NCBI GenBank assembly: GCA_030685235.1
Contig: MU839191.1
Span: forward strand, 62,001 to 126,000
DNA from: Copromyces sp. CBS 386.78
Taxonomy: Eukaryota; Ascomycota; Sordariomycetes; Sordariales; Sordariaceae
DNA: 64,000 nt
Reading direction: 5' to 3'
Positions 54,107 through 64,000 of the stretch are shown here, piece after piece. The notes beneath the pieces were generated by a model that was not told the DNA's origin, searched no databases, and saw nothing but the letters and a program-made list of their open reading frames with translations. Made by a program: the position numbers and the translations under genes. Numbering within the stretch: the first letter of the stretch is position 1; each line of letters starts with the position of its first letter.

Positions 54107-57100
54107 GTTGAGGTTTGGGGAGTGAGAGTGATCGAAGTGGTTCGAATTGCTACTGGTAAAATGTCGTCGGGATATGTATTGGCGCCAATGTCCAGCCGTT
54201 AGACTCGGGGACTAGGGGATATAAACGGCCTCCCGAAATCGAAGTTGTGCCGTGTCTTTGATGTCCCGGCTGGTGCGTCAACAAAGAGTTGGAGACAAAG
54301 GCGACAGTCAGGCACCAAACAAGGGATGGGTCGAGGTCGAGGTGAGGAGAACACGATCCAACCGTCCGGATGAATACCGGTAACACTTGTAGTTGATATT
54401 GATGTGCGACCGAACAAGTCGGGAGTTCAGGTATCGGAGGACCTGTGATGCTGGGGACCGACAGGCTAAAGTAAGAAGGCGTCCGGGTCGTAGCACGGAG
54501 GCGGTATGTGATACTATTGGGGGAGGGTGAAGGGAGGGTTGGGTAACGTTCACTCGAAGTGGAGGTTGAAGGGGTCCAGACAAAGGGACACAGGGAAACG
54601 GCAGGATATATTGGGAAGCACGAGGGGAGGCCGAGTTCTTGGGGACCGGGGACGGGAATCCTCAGGATGGTTTTGCCCGATCAGCCTTGACCCGTTATCA
54701 CCTCATTTTGGCTAGACAGAGCTACTAGTGATGGCTGTGGCGGACATAATGGTGTTATGTCACGTACAGCGCCCGTGTAAGAAAAAGCCTGTAAGGGAAA
54801 AAAGTAAGGAAAAGAGGACCATCCAGTCCATCACCAACGCAGGTGCCTAGTACCGTGCGTGGTTACAATGTGTCAGTCTGGGGCCAGACCGTGAGAGAGA
54901 GAACACCCCCGGCCATGACACCGTCCCATGAAGCAATGGCCGCAGCAGCTAGTGTGTTGACACGGAGCTGCTGACACAATGGGACTGGACCGGGATCCAG
55001 GCCCATTTCCGGAGAAGCGGCGGTTGCTAGGCACCTGAGCTCGTAGGGAGAGAGCTGCAAAGAGTGAGTGTACCTACAGTATGTTCCGTACCATTGAGAG
55101 GGCGCGAGAGAGCAGCCGCAGAGTGACATGCCGGAGGAAATGAGATTCCATTGTGCCAAGCGGGAACGTGGTGTTGAGGAGTGAGCCTGGAGGTGTTGTG
55201 TGGTGCTGACCTCGCAAGCGCGACATTGTATTGAATTGAAGCTTGACATTTTCTCGTGTCTGCCCGACGAGGTTCCTACTCAGGAAGTCACCATGTGTAA
55301 CAACGGTCGAAACAAAGGAAGCCGAGGAAGGAGAAACGAGGGAGTTGAGACCAGGGAGATCTGGGGTCTTGGCAGGATGAACCGAAGCACCCCTGGTAGC
55401 AATAGCGCCGGCTGCTGTATCTGCTACCCTAAGTCAACGAACCGGGCGGGGTTTAGGCGTGGATCATCTGTAGCTCCTTAACAGGGCCTATTCGACAGCT
55501 TAGCCATACTTAGCAGGAGCTTATACCCCACCTTGGACCGTCATACAGTGGTTGAGCTGTTCTGTCTCCCGTCGTCGATCCTGTGCCGTCCGGTGCCTGA
55601 AAATCTGAATAAAAGAAGCCTTTTTATGACGTGCCACTCGCCACACAGCGTGTGTCTCAACATCATAACGCGGTGATCCCTTACTTGAGGTTGTGCCAGT
55701 TAATATCGACGATGCGCATCTGATCCCATCTGATCCTCACGACTGCGACCGTCATTGATTGTCTTTTGACATCGTCCGTCTTCGGCATTTCGTCAGTTGG
55801 TTCATCCGATCTGCAAAGGGTCTGAAGGATTGAAATCGCCGTTCTAGACCGCTCAGCCAAAGTCAGCGACTATAAGGAAGTGAGGTGCTGCAGGTCCCGC
55901 CTGCTGCTTGCTGCTGCCGTTTGTTTGCTGCGCCGGTCTGGCACAGGCTCGCAGCTTCCCCAGCCGTCAACCTCAACGCGCAGAGCATCCGATGCATGCA
56001 CCACTTCCATTTGACACTCCAGCCATCAATTTGGCTTTGTGGCTGCAGCTCGCAGGATGCTTGGTTGGAACAACCAACAACCAACCAGCGCCCGGATAAT
56101 CTACCTACGCCGCGGCACATGCCCTGAACAGTGCTGAGTGAGGTGCTCGTCATTTCCTTTCCCCTTCTTTTCTCTCGTTCATTGGAAGCTTTTACAATTT
56201 ATTGCTCCCAATTTTCCAAAGGAATCCAACCCGTCAACCTTCAATATTGTTCCTTACGTGCCGGGTCTCCACAGCGCATGCATCAGCTTCAAGGAGCTGC
56301 TCGGATCCGCCCAAACAAGCTTCAAGGTGCCGACCGCCCCGTACCCATCTGGACATTCACCTACGGCTCGCTGGCAATAGCTTTGAAAATCTTTCACGAG
56401 GATGACCAGGTATGCCCTGGAAGCCTTCTAGGACTGGATCTAGAGCATACTCGCCGCCATCATCACAAAACTATAGCTCTTTTCCAACCCGACTCTCTTG
56501 ACCTCGATGCGTCTGTTGTCCTTACAAGGCCCGGCAACTTGACCACACCACTTCAAAGTTTGACAGCTCAAAGCACGTTACTCAGATCTCAGTCATCAAC
56601 CCATGTCAGTTCCTGCAGTCAGATGGCGCCCACCAGTTGCACGACAACGTGCCCCCTACGTCCACCCACAAACAGTCCGCCGGAAAGAACGCCCAAAAGC
56701 TTTGGCCCCATGCCCGATACAACCTCGTAGCTACACGTGTATCATCCAAGCCCATTTGGGGCACGAAAATCGGTAGCCAGCTAGGGAACCAACAGCATGA
56801 AATGGAAATTAAGCACCATGCCCAAAGGCGTAATTTTGCTGCCTACCTAGGGGTTCCGGGTACGGAACATGACGGAAAACGAAGTCGTACCTAATCTTTC
56901 ACCTACAGACGGCTTTACCGCGAGCATGAATAAGGTTTATGACATGCCGAGACACAGCTTTACAGAGCCTTTACAATTCTCGCTTCACGCTTCCGAAGGA
57001 CCTTGCATACAGACTATCAAGACGAATTGGGGCGGACGTAGGAACAAAACCTCCGCCAAGACGAACCATGCTACAAACGTTGCTGACAGACTTGGCGAAT

Positions 57101-57600
57101 ACGATGTTCAAATCGTACGATAAATGGATGCACTCAGTGAGTGAACCAGCGCCGTGAAGGCCTACGATATGAAGTCATGGAAAACATCTTGACCATGTGA
57201 TGAAAGAGGACCAACGGAACGGTTGAAAACATCCGCACGGGTAACAAAAGCCGATAAAACTCCATCATTCGTGTTGGCCTGGCTCTCCCCAGACGCTCAG
57301 AGTAACAAGCAAATGCCCAGACAACTCCTTGCCCTCTGCCTTACCACTCACTCACTGGCCATAGCCAACCATGCCTACCACGTGCTGTCGCGATGCAACT
57401 TTGAAGCTTTGCTCTAGGGTTGAAGCGAAGGGGTTCCCTGATTCGGAATCTCACCCAGCCAAGACATGCCCAGAACGAAAACGGTAACCAGCACCTCTAA
57501 GGATGGTAACCAGCACCCCCATACCCGCTTTTACAGCTGAGTAAGCCGTGCACGCACCGCTACTACCGTGTATATACCGCCGCGCAACCTTATCGCCGTC
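54107..57600. other. Intergenic region (3.5 kb) up to the AT-rich block
   Basis: Promoter of the esterase and beyond. Frames such as 56131-56730 begin without ATG, are compositionally unremarkable and show no domain or consistent splicing. 'ggtaaccagcacc' is repeated at about 57484 and 57507, close to the switch into AT-rich DNA at about 57600. Nothing else identified. Confidence 0.45.
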
Positions 57601-59265
57601 GCGCGGTCTGTTAGCGATTATTAGTTTTGTGCGTAATTGATTGAAGTTATTGCAAAATTTTACTTTAGTATTGCGTAATTTTTTTAAGCGATTATTTTAT
57701 TATTTTTATTATTATTTAGTTGAATATTATTGAACTCGTTATATTACTATATTGCCCGTTTATAAATTTCGTGATTGTATACCTTATATAAGGTAGGTTA
57801 TAATTCTTGCGGGTATTTAGCTGACTATAATAATTAATATTAACGGTATTTAATTAGAATCCCTAATATTATAGGGCTAGGGCCCGGAGCTATAGCGCTC
57901 TAGTCTTCACGACCAGAGCTGTTACGCCGTAGCTATCTCCGTAGCTATACTCGCGTAGCCCCCTTTAAAACTTCGTACCTCTAGTAGATCCGCCTTAAAT
58001 AAACTTTTCTCTTCTTTATAAAACTTTAATTAAATTATACGATTAGTACCCGTATTAATTATATTATCCCTATTATATTAATTTCTATTAAACAATAAAC
58101 TTAATAGAATAAAATAGACTAGCGCCGCCGGTATAATTAAACGTAGAAGGGCTATTCGTCAATTTCGTCGTAACTACTAATACTATTATTATCGAATAGT
58201 AAATTACTATTACTATAGAAACTAAATACTTCGAAAATAAGCATTTCCGCATCCTCGTAAATAAAAGAGCCTTCGCTATAGAAATTTTCACTAATAATAA
58301 ATTCTCCGCCGCCGTTAAAGCCGTAATTAATTCCGCTTCCTAAAGTACGTAATACCTTACAATAATTACTATTAGCCCGAGCGCCCTAATTAATACCGAA
58401 GAAGCTACTCCGTCGCGTAACTTTAAATATAAGAATATTCGCTAATTAAAGTAAAATAGTACCGCCGCCTCCTTTAGTCTCTATATAATTCAATTGAAAT
58501 TTATTTACAAAGAAAAAAGAATTACCGGGGCTATTATTAATAATAAATTTGAATAGTTAATATTATTAAATACCTTCCCTACCGATAAAATACCTATAGT
58601 AAAAGCCTTCTAGCGCTAAAGAAGAGTAAATAGAATTTACAACCCTGAAAATTTCTTCAATTAATTAAAAAAGGTCTTCAACAATAAGAATAAAAAATAC
58701 TTTACGCTTACCCACTTATAATCCGTTCGCTAAAAAAATAATTAAACTTTATCTGAATAATTCCCTACTTTTAAAATTAACTTTACTAAAGCCAATAGTT
58801 TTATTTAGAAAAACGATTCTAAATTCGCCTAATTAAAAACCTCGGTATTTATAAATCTCTATAATTAATTAATCTTTATTCGTATACTTTAAACCTATTC
58901 CCTCTATATCGAATAATTAAAAAATATTATATATAAATACAAAAATAATAAAATCTTCCTAAAGTATACCTCTTATAATAATTATAATTCCCGCTAGAAT
59001 TTACTCTCCCGCTATTAAGGCGTTTAGGCCATTCCAGCTACCTTTTCTAAAAATATAAACGGTAATACTCCTATAATAATAAAGTATACGAAGACGAAGA
59101 ATAATAAAAATAAAAAGTATACTAAATAAATTTCTATAGAAGAAAGAAATAAGCGCTATATTTAAGGCCTTTATTTACAATATAGAGCGAACGGATATAT
59201 AATTAGTAATTATAAATATTTACTTATTTAATATTCCGCTGCTATTAGTATTAAAGTTATTAAAA

Positions 59266-59787
59266 TGAGAAAGTCTTTTCGCACTGTCATAAAAGTCTTA
59301 CGGCACTGTCGCCCCACCCACTTACACCCTTCCCGCGCGCTAATGCAAACCAAAATTTTTGAGCCAATCAAATCGCTCGCATCCATTCTAAGTCTCCACG
59401 CTCCTATTCTTGGCGTCAGCAAACCGTACCGCGCCCGCCAAGCTCCCAGATTACAGCCTATTACACATCCTACCCTTACACACGTATCGCTGACAGCCGT
59501 GACAGCCGTAACAGTCATTGACAGCTGTGACAATCGCTGACAGCCGTGACAGCCGTGACAGCCGTGCGATGTGCGACCGTGCCGCTAAGTGCCCTGTAAA
59601 GTGCCCAGATTTCTGGTGTGAAATCTATAAAAGAATACCGCTGCCAAGCTGAGTGTGGAGACTTAAATGGATGCGAGCGATTTAATTGGCTCAAAAATTT
59701 TGGTTTGCATTAGTGCGCGGGAAGAGTATAAGTGGGTGGGGCAACAGTGCCGTAAGACTTTTATGGCAGTGCGAAAAGACTTTCTCA
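59266..59787. mobile_element. 522-bp element with ~138-bp terminal inverted repeats, not RIPed
   Basis: The left arm 59266-59403 and right arm 59651-59787 are near-perfect inverted copies (a handful of transitions plus one indel). Both sides carry the direct repeat TTAAAA (59260-59265 and 59788-59793). The arms begin TGAGAAAGTCTTTTCGCACT. The 247-bp centre is GC-normal and includes a TGACAGCCG tandem repeat. Its composition contrasts with the AT-rich chromovirus it interrupts. No transposase is encoded, so it is non-autonomous; superfamily not assigned. Confidence 0.85.
59491..59567. repeat. Tandem repeat of TGACAGCCG
   Basis: About eight imperfect copies of a 9-base unit (consensus TGACAGCCG) sit between the arms of the inverted-repeat element. 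The last three are perfect and contiguous. Confidence 0.8.
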
Positions 59788-62700
59788 TTAAAATTAAACC
59801 TAAGGTAGAACCGATATTAGAAAATAATAGTAATAATAATTATTCTACCGTTAACGAATTAGAAAAAGAATAATTCCCTTACGTAATCGAATAAAGGAGT
59901 GCTCTAGAATACTAAATAAGGAAATAGGAATAAAGAATTTCCCGGGTCCTATAAAAATAGATATTATAAAAATACTTATAGCTATTAATAATAAAAATCG
60001 TTTCTATACCTTCGTTAATAAAAATTATTAATACTATATTATAATTAATAAAAAAATTGTCAAATAATTAAAAATTCCTATAATTCCTATACTTAAAAGA
60101 GTAATTAGAAGAATATCCGCTAAAATAGAGGGAACTAAAATTAAAAGGATAGTATATTTTAAAATAAATATTTATAATTATAATTTTATAATTTATATTT
60201 ATATCGTCCCATAATTAAAATTCCCGGTTATTTTAGGAAAATTATAGCTAATAGTAATAAAAGCCTACTTTATCCCCTACGAATATAAACTCTAGTACAG
60301 GGCAACCGATTATTAAATACTATATTTAAAATATTCCCTAAAGGGTTTATCCCCTAGAGAAAAGGAAATTAAAAAAGCCGTTTATTATATAACAACTATA
60401 TTTATAACTATTATAAATCGGATCCAAAAACAGAATAGCTAAAGAATTATAAAATCGGCGATATTTTCAATTAATTTACAAAATATCGAAAAAGCTTTTA
60501 AACCGAAAATTAATTTATTAGAAAAAGAATTACGAAAACGTATCCCTATAAAATTCTATAATTTTTTATTCGTTTAAAAATAGTTTAAAACTAATAAATT
60601 TAATCCTTATCGCTTAAATATTAACTATAAAATTAAAATTAAAAAGGACGAAACCAATTAGGAATTCTCGCTATTTATAAGTTACTTCTATAATATATTT
60701 CGAAAGGAATTCTTAGTATTAAAGAAAACGATTAGAAACTTTATAAACAAGGGGTTTATTTATACTAACAATTCCCTTACGGCCGTACTAATACTCTTTA
60801 TTAGAAAGCCTAATAGTAATCTCCGCTTTTACTACAATTATAGAATTTTCAATACTATTATTAGAGCGGATTACTACTCCTTACCGCTAATTAAAAAGAC
60901 TTTTAGAATTATTATTAAAGTAAAGTAATTTATTAAAATAAATATAATATAAACTTTCTATAAAATCTATATAATAGAGGGCGAAAAAGGTAAAACGGCG
61001 TTTAAATACCGCTATAAGTTATTCGAATAGATAATAATACCGTTTAAGCTATATAATATATTTATAACGTTTTAACAATATATTAATAATATTTTAAGTA
61101 ACTATTTCGACGAATTTACTTCCGCCTATATAAATAATATACTAATTTTCTCGTTTAGCTCGAAGGCCGATTATATAATTAAAGTATATAAGGTTATAAA
61201 GTATATAATAATTATAGGTCTCCATTTCGATCCGAAGAAGTACGAATTTACTATTAAAAGCATTAAATATTTTAACTTTATTATAATTGTAAGGGTCGGC
61301 ATTTAAATAAATCCGGAAAAAATTAGAGCGATTATCGAGTAGGAGGTACCTACGTTTTAAAAAGGGGTAAAAAACTTCTTAAAATTTATTAATTATTATT
61401 AAATATTTATTAAAATTTTTTCTTTAGTAGTAGGATTATTAACCGCGTTTATAAGTAAAGGGATCCCTTTCGAATAAATTAAAAAATATAATAAGGTTTT
61501 TAAAAAATTGAAATAATTATTTATAAAAACTTTTATCCTTACTTAATAGGATTTAAATTTCCCTACTTTTTTCGAAATAAATTATAACAATTATAATTTC
61601 GGTAGCGTACTTACTTAAGAAAAAGACGGCCAGAAAACTATTATCGCCTATTATTCGTAAAAACTAATACCCGCCGAACGTAATTACTTTATTTACAATA
61701 AAGAAATATTGGCTATTATTAAATATATAGAGGAATAGTTGGCTAAACTTCGCAATTACGAGAAATTCGTAGTAGTAACGGATTACTATAACCTTAAATA
61801 TTTTATAGAGAAGCGTTAACTCTCTAAACGCTAAGATAATAAGCCGAATTTCTCTCCTATTTCAATTTCGAAATCCTCTACCGCCCGGGTAAATTCGTCG
61901 TAGTCCTAAACGTTCTATTTCGTTAGGACTAGGATAAACTTAATAATATAAACGCCGAAGCGAAGGATATATAATTTATCCTTAAGGCCGCCTTTAAAAA
62001 CTATATTCGTATAGCGTTTACTATTACTGTAGGGAGGGGCGTAAAAATATTTAAAAATCTAGATTTATAATAATTCTATAATAAATTCTCCTAAGAAAAC
62101 GAAATTTACTAAATAGTTTATTAAATAATTATTAACGAAGATAGGACCCTCCTAATATTAATATAGGGTTTAAAAATATAATTTAACGAATATATAATTA
62201 ATAAATTAAGTAAATTCTATTATAGAGGGCGTATTTAAATTCCCGGCGCTTTTATAATTATAGAAGCGGCCGCTCTCTATATATCTTTAAGAGACTTGGA
62301 GAGGAACGTTCTTTGTATTCTCGTTATTTAAGAGACTTACGATTCGAAAGCCTTAAGTTACCTTAGAAGAGAAAATATTATTTATATTATAAATAGAAAC
62401 TTCTACTAACTATTAATAAATATATATATTTATCGATTCTTAGCCAATTGTAATATATATAGTAAAGTAAAATATTAGAAAAATTAGAAAAAGGGGTTAT
62501 TAAAACCCTTCCCTATCCCTAACTAATTTTTTAAAGAAATTTAAATAGATTTTATTACTAATTTCCCCTCTATAGGAGGCTATACTAGCCTTTTCGTTAT
62601 TAAAAATAAACTTAGTAAAATAGTAATCTTCGAACTTATTCTATTTATAGAAGTAAAAATAGTTATAAAAGCGTTTTTCTATTATTTTATAAAATATTAC

Positions 62701-63670
62701 GGCTAATTATATTCTATTATTAATAATAGAAGTACAAATTAAATTAACCGTTTCTAAAAATGTTTCTACGACTTTTTAAAAATTAAATAATTACTAAGTA
62801 CCGCCTTCCACCTATAAATAAACGGTAATCCCGAAAAAATAAACTAGAAGGTCCAAATATTCCTAAAAATCTTTATTAATTACGCTTAAAACAATTAAAA
62901 TTACTAATATCCAGCCGCCTAATTAGCGATTAATAGCTAAATTAATACTATAATTAGAATATCTCCCTTCTTCGCCACCTACGGCTACTACCCGCAATTA
63001 CTAATAACTTTCGTAATACCCTTTATAAAAATAGAATTTAAAAACCCGTAAGCGAGGGTTAATAATTTCGTTTCTATACTATAATAAATTATAGATTTAT
63101 ATTAAACGATAATAGCCGTATCCATTTAAAAGTAAAAATATTTTACTAACTATAAAAAGGAGTTTGTAAAAATCTTTAAAGTAAGAGATAAAATCTAATT
63201 CAACTTCAAAAACTTCTTTATAGTACGCCCGAAGAAAAAATTCGATTAAGTCTATACTAAATATATAATATTACGAATCCTTAATCTATTTATAATAGCA
63301 TTCTCCGACCTTTCTTTAAAAGTATTCGATAAATTTTATATTAATTTACTTAGAAGAGCTAAAAATAACCTACTACTAAAGTAAGTTACTACCGACTCCT
63401 AACCGCCAATTATTATAATCGATAGTAAAAAGGAATATATAATAAAAGAAATCCTCTACGTAGAAATTATTAAAAGTTATAAAATACTTTTAATTAATTA
63501 AGAAGGATAAATTTAATAAATATAGGAACCTTTAGAAGAATTTATTAATATAACCGCCTTAAATCGTTTCGAAGTAGAATATAGCTTAATAAATATTAAT
63601 AATAGGCTAATAAATTACTATATTATAGAATATATAAAGTAATAACGCTAGTAATAATAATAAAATAAGG

Positions 63671-64000
63671 TCGCTAAACGAAATAAATTATTAAAAATTT
63701 CTATTTTAAATTTTAAAATTATTATTTCTTCAAAATTTTACGAAGGCGACAACCTTTAACCTCTAATTTTAAAATCTTCCGTTCGTAATCCTTTAAACGA
63801 GCGATTAATTTAATAACGTTACTAGTAGTAAATATAATAGCGAAACGGGCAGTAGGGCAAGCAGCGGAGCAAAAAGGGGTAATATAATCGGAGAACGGCG
63901 TACGGGCAGAAGTAGGAGTAGTAGCGGGAGTAGTAATATAAGCCGGAATAGCGGGAGCGGCGGCGACCCTAGGGTTAAAGAAATCTAATAATTAATTATA
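63671..64000. repeat. AT-rich end with a G/C-richer patch
   Basis: After the chromodomain remnant the sequence is AT-rich to about 63840. It then has a patch with more G (63840-63980, words like 'gcgggagtag' and 'agcgggagcgg'). It could be 3' LTR or another repeat; the window ends here. Confidence 0.35.

Larger units (their letters stand above)
57600..63670 (+). mobile_element. RIP-ruined Ty3/gypsy chromovirus
   Basis: Plus-strand remnants occur in the order of a chromovirus. Gag-like sequence: Y-N-P-E-N-F-F at about 58640, then L-K-K-V-F-N-N-K-N-K. Reverse transcriptase (about 60740-61300): F-I-R-K-P-N-S-N-L-R-F, K-I-Y-I-I-E-G-E-K, and Y-I-N-N-I-L-I-F-S near 61127-61155, where both catalytic Asp of YIDD read Asn. 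RNase H (about 61620-61820): V-V-V-T-D-Y-Y-N-L-K-Y-F. Integrase core (about 62540-62700): D-F-I-T-N-F-P-S-I-G-G-Y-T-S-L-F-V-I-K. A C-terminal chromodomain (about 63421-63570): E-Y-I-I-K-E-I-L followed by E-P-L-E-E-F-I, with the Trp codons now stops. Many frame stops mean it is dead. It is split by an inverted-repeat element at 59266-59787. LTR ends were not located. Confidence 0.75.

Noticed and set aside
56131..56730. 199-codon plus-strand frame
   Set aside because: Non-ATG start, ordinary composition, no domain, and overlapping frames of similar length. Not enough to call a gene.
1..64000. CRISPR arrays, rRNA genes, 5S genes, telomeric repeats
   Set aside because: No regularly spaced repeats, no 5S-like sequence and no TTAGGG arrays were found.

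Overview
This window looks like nuclear DNA of a filamentous ascomycete, most likely a Sordariales fungus close to Neurospora. The genes carry short introns (about 50-300 nt) with GTRNGT donors, CTRAY-type branch sites and YAG acceptors. The promoters are pyrimidine-rich, and there is one intron-containing tRNA. Gene-bearing DNA of normal base composition alternates sharply with very AT-rich blocks that bear the mark of repeat-induced point mutation (RIP): few CpA/TpG, Trp codons turned into stops, and catalytic Asp/Glu codons turned into Asn/Lys. All gene models were built by eye. Several starts lie downstream of the longest reading frame because those frames begin with TTG or GTG.

Layout. 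1-5.97 kb: RIP-ruined retroelements (a probable gag on the minus strand, then a Ty1/copia pol on the plus strand). 6-46 kb: the main gene island, in order a ubiquitin-conjugating enzyme (+), a TBC Rab-GAP of the Msb3/Gyp3 type (-), a 5.7-kb gap, a very acidic nuclear-type protein (+), a bHLH factor with the SREBP-type tyrosine (-), an HsbA-like secreted protein (-), a four-helix membrane protein (-), the SEC11 signal peptidase (-), a six-exon membrane protein (+), a BTB protein (+), a DUF1349 protein (-), the TFIIIB subunit BRF1 (+), a tiny secreted protein (-), a Cys-rich protein (+) and tRNA-Ala(AGC). 46.0-50.8 kb: three concentric terminal inverted repeat pairs, two of them flanked by matching TAA or TTA trinucleotides. 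The innermost holds a RIP-killed PIF/Harbinger-type transposase. 50.8-57.6 kb: a thin gene region with one SGNH/GDSL esterase (-). 57.6-64 kb: a RIP-ruined Ty3/gypsy chromovirus with gag, reverse transcriptase, RNase H, integrase and chromodomain remnants. It is interrupted by a non-RIPed 522-bp inverted-repeat element.

The genes are mostly unrelated housekeeping functions: protein turnover, Rab traffic, secretion (SEC11 with several secreted products), and Pol III transcription (BRF1 about 5 kb from a Pol III-transcribed tRNA, which I take as coincidence). There is no biosynthetic or defence cluster. The most distinctive content is transposon structure: the nested Harbinger-like set beside the tRNA, and the long-TIR element inside the chromovirus.
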